Assembly (NCBI GenBank): GCA_036392935.1
Contig: DASVWZ010000301.1
Span: 1 to 5,171, forward strand
From: DASVWZ01 sp036392935
Lineage (GTDB): Bacteria > Acidobacteriota > Terriglobia > Terriglobales > Acidobacteriaceae
Direction: 5' to 3'
DNA length: 5,171 nt
Below, piece after piece: positions 1 to 5,171 of the stretch. Numbering within the stretch: the first letter of the stretch is position 1; every line of letters begins with the position of its first letter. The position numbers and the translations under genes are program-made. The notes under the pieces were generated by a model. The model did not search any database. It saw only the letters and a list, made by a program, of their open reading frames with translations, and was not told where the DNA came from.

Positions 1-45
1 GGCTTGCGCCCGGCCGATGGCGGTAGGCAGTCGGTCCTTCTGGGT

Positions 46-99
46 TGAAGCTTTTTGAGCAGCGGCAGCATCAAATTATTACCGCTGTTGCAGGCTTCA
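46..99 (+). other. Two-part imperfect stem-loop in leader
   Basis: Bases 46-53 can pair with 92-99 (8 bp, one G-U). Inside this, 58-65 pairs with 82-89 (8 bp, one G-U), leaving a 4x2 internal loop and an AT-rich 16-base apical loop at 66-81. The right arms overlap 85-94, which is the left arm of another perfect 10-bp inverted repeat (85-94/137-146), so the two folds exclude each other. The pairing is read directly; any regulatory role is inference, and the same bases may instead be part of a reverse-strand reading frame. Confidence 0.35.
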
Positions 100-155
100 T
101 CCAGGTGACGGTGGCCAATGGCTTCGGCCAGGGGCTCCTGCAACAGGTTGGCAGA

Positions 156-180
156 CTGTTCCGCGGGCAGGGCGGAACGG
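156..180 (+). other. GC-rich hairpin in leader
   Basis: Bases 156-164 pair with 172-180 over 9 bp (one G-U) around a 7-base loop, GGGCAGG. No T run follows on the plus strand, so it is not a canonical intrinsic terminator. It could be an RNA-processing or stabilising element, or chance in GC-rich DNA. Confidence 0.35.
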
Positions 181-381
181 GAACAGGCCTTAAACTACTG
201 GCGCGGAAACGACACAATTCAACTCAGGCCAAGCGCTTTGATCGGCGCCCGTGGGGAGTCGCGTCCCTGTGGGCCCGAGCTTATTGGTCGGAATTCCGCT
301 CCGCATTCTGCAACACGAAACTCTGCAGGTAACGTCCGGTTTTAAGGCGCGGCCCGGTTCGCGCCCCGCGTTAGCGGTTTC

Positions 382-398
382 CGCAGCCCACGGCTGCG
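382..398 (+). other. Short GC-rich hairpin just before rpoB ribosome site
   Basis: Bases 382-388 pair perfectly with 392-398 (7 bp, six of them G-C) around a CAC triloop. The stem ends 10 bases before the Shine-Dalgarno sequence of rpoB, and the intervening bases are A-rich and probably unpaired. This arrangement could keep the ribosome site open or protect the mRNA after cleavage. No T run follows, so a terminator is unlikely. Confidence 0.4.
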
Positions 399-408
399 AA
401 TAAAGATT

Positions 409-413
409 GGGAG
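409..413 (+). promoter_or_regulatory. Ribosome binding site of rpoB
   Basis: GGGAG lies 7 bases before the ATG at 421, a good match to the anti-Shine-Dalgarno sequence at normal spacing. It supports the 421 start, which also places the conserved N-terminal beta sequence correctly. Confidence 0.8.
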
Positions 414-420
414 TCTCTGA

Positions 421-4854
<4,434 letters not shown>

Positions 4855-4857
4855 TCA

Positions 4858-5171
<314 letters not shown>

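Larger units (their letters stand above)
1..420. other. Gene-free spacer / probable rpoB leader
   Basis: No gene can be supported in these 420 bases. In most bacteria rplL precedes rpoB, but none of the three forward frames here ends like an L7/L12 C-terminus, so rplL, if adjacent, lies left of the window. Several inverted repeats could fold in RNA: 46-53/92-99 with 58-65/82-89, 85-94/137-146, 156-164/172-180, 346-351/360-365 and 382-388/392-398. No convincing sigma70-type -35/-10 pair was found, and no hairpin is followed directly by a T run. A short forward frame ending in TGA at 56-58 could be the tail of an upstream gene, but 18 codons are too few to judge. A reverse frame open from 194 to 1 is described under findings. 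The likely role is a processed or attenuated leader between ribosomal-protein and polymerase genes, as known in E. coli; this is inferred. Confidence 0.6.

Noticed and set aside
12..56. Possible intrinsic terminator: stem 12-17/31-36 or 37-40/47-50 before TTTTT at 52-56
   Set aside because: The stem adjacent to the T run has only 4 bp, and the longer one ends 15 bases before it, so neither fits a standard terminator.
45..332. Forward open frame of 95 codons (TTG start) in the spacer, and an overlapping one at 118-345
   Set aside because: There is no Shine-Dalgarno sequence at a good distance, the products are not recognisable, and the composition falls apart after about 230. The left part is in register with the reverse frame, so it may be its shadow. 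Open frames of this size are common in GC-rich DNA.
238..346. Promoter candidates for rpoB (TTGATC at 238, TTGGTC at 284, TTTAAG at 341)
   Set aside because: None of the -35-like boxes has a reasonable -10 box at 16-18 bases, and TTTAAG has no matching -35. Transcription probably enters from upstream ribosomal-protein genes.

Overview
The window carries the RNA polymerase beta gene (rpoB, complete, 421-4854) and the first 104 codons of the beta-prime gene (rpoC, from 4858, cut by the right edge). Both are on the plus strand and in the usual bacterial order. The DNA is GC-rich. The beta protein has 1477 residues, against 1342 in E. coli, and carries an N-terminal cysteine-rich insert with eight cysteines in CxC/CxxC pairs. 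From memory of related sequences, this beta architecture and the conserved N-terminus fit Acidobacteriota (Terriglobia/Koribacter-like). That assignment is an inference and was not searched.

Layout: 1-420 has no gene I can support. It looks like the long rplL-rpoB type spacer or leader, rich in potential RNA hairpins, with a Shine-Dalgarno sequence at 409-413. One reverse-strand frame at its left end (194 down to 1) has coding-like base composition but no recognisable product. Positions 421-4854 are rpoB and 4855-4857 are a 3-base spacer. rpoC starts at 4858, with its Shine-Dalgarno inside the end of rpoB, which implies co-transcription and probably coupled translation.

Function: beta and beta-prime form the catalytic core of RNA polymerase with alpha2 and omega. 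All main catalytic and rifampicin-pocket residues of beta are present. The rpoC fragment contains the complete four-cysteine zinc-binding domain of beta-prime.

Main point of interest: the beta insert at about residues 81-140 looks like two zinc ribbons. The first (C82, C84, C97, C100) has exactly the cysteine spacing of the beta-prime zinc-binding domain encoded just downstream (C70, C72, C85, C88) and shares 10 of 23 ungapped residues with it. The second (C116, C119, C130, C133) looks like a general double-zinc-ribbon module. A second, charged insert of about 40 residues lies at 672-715 of beta, after the rifampicin region.
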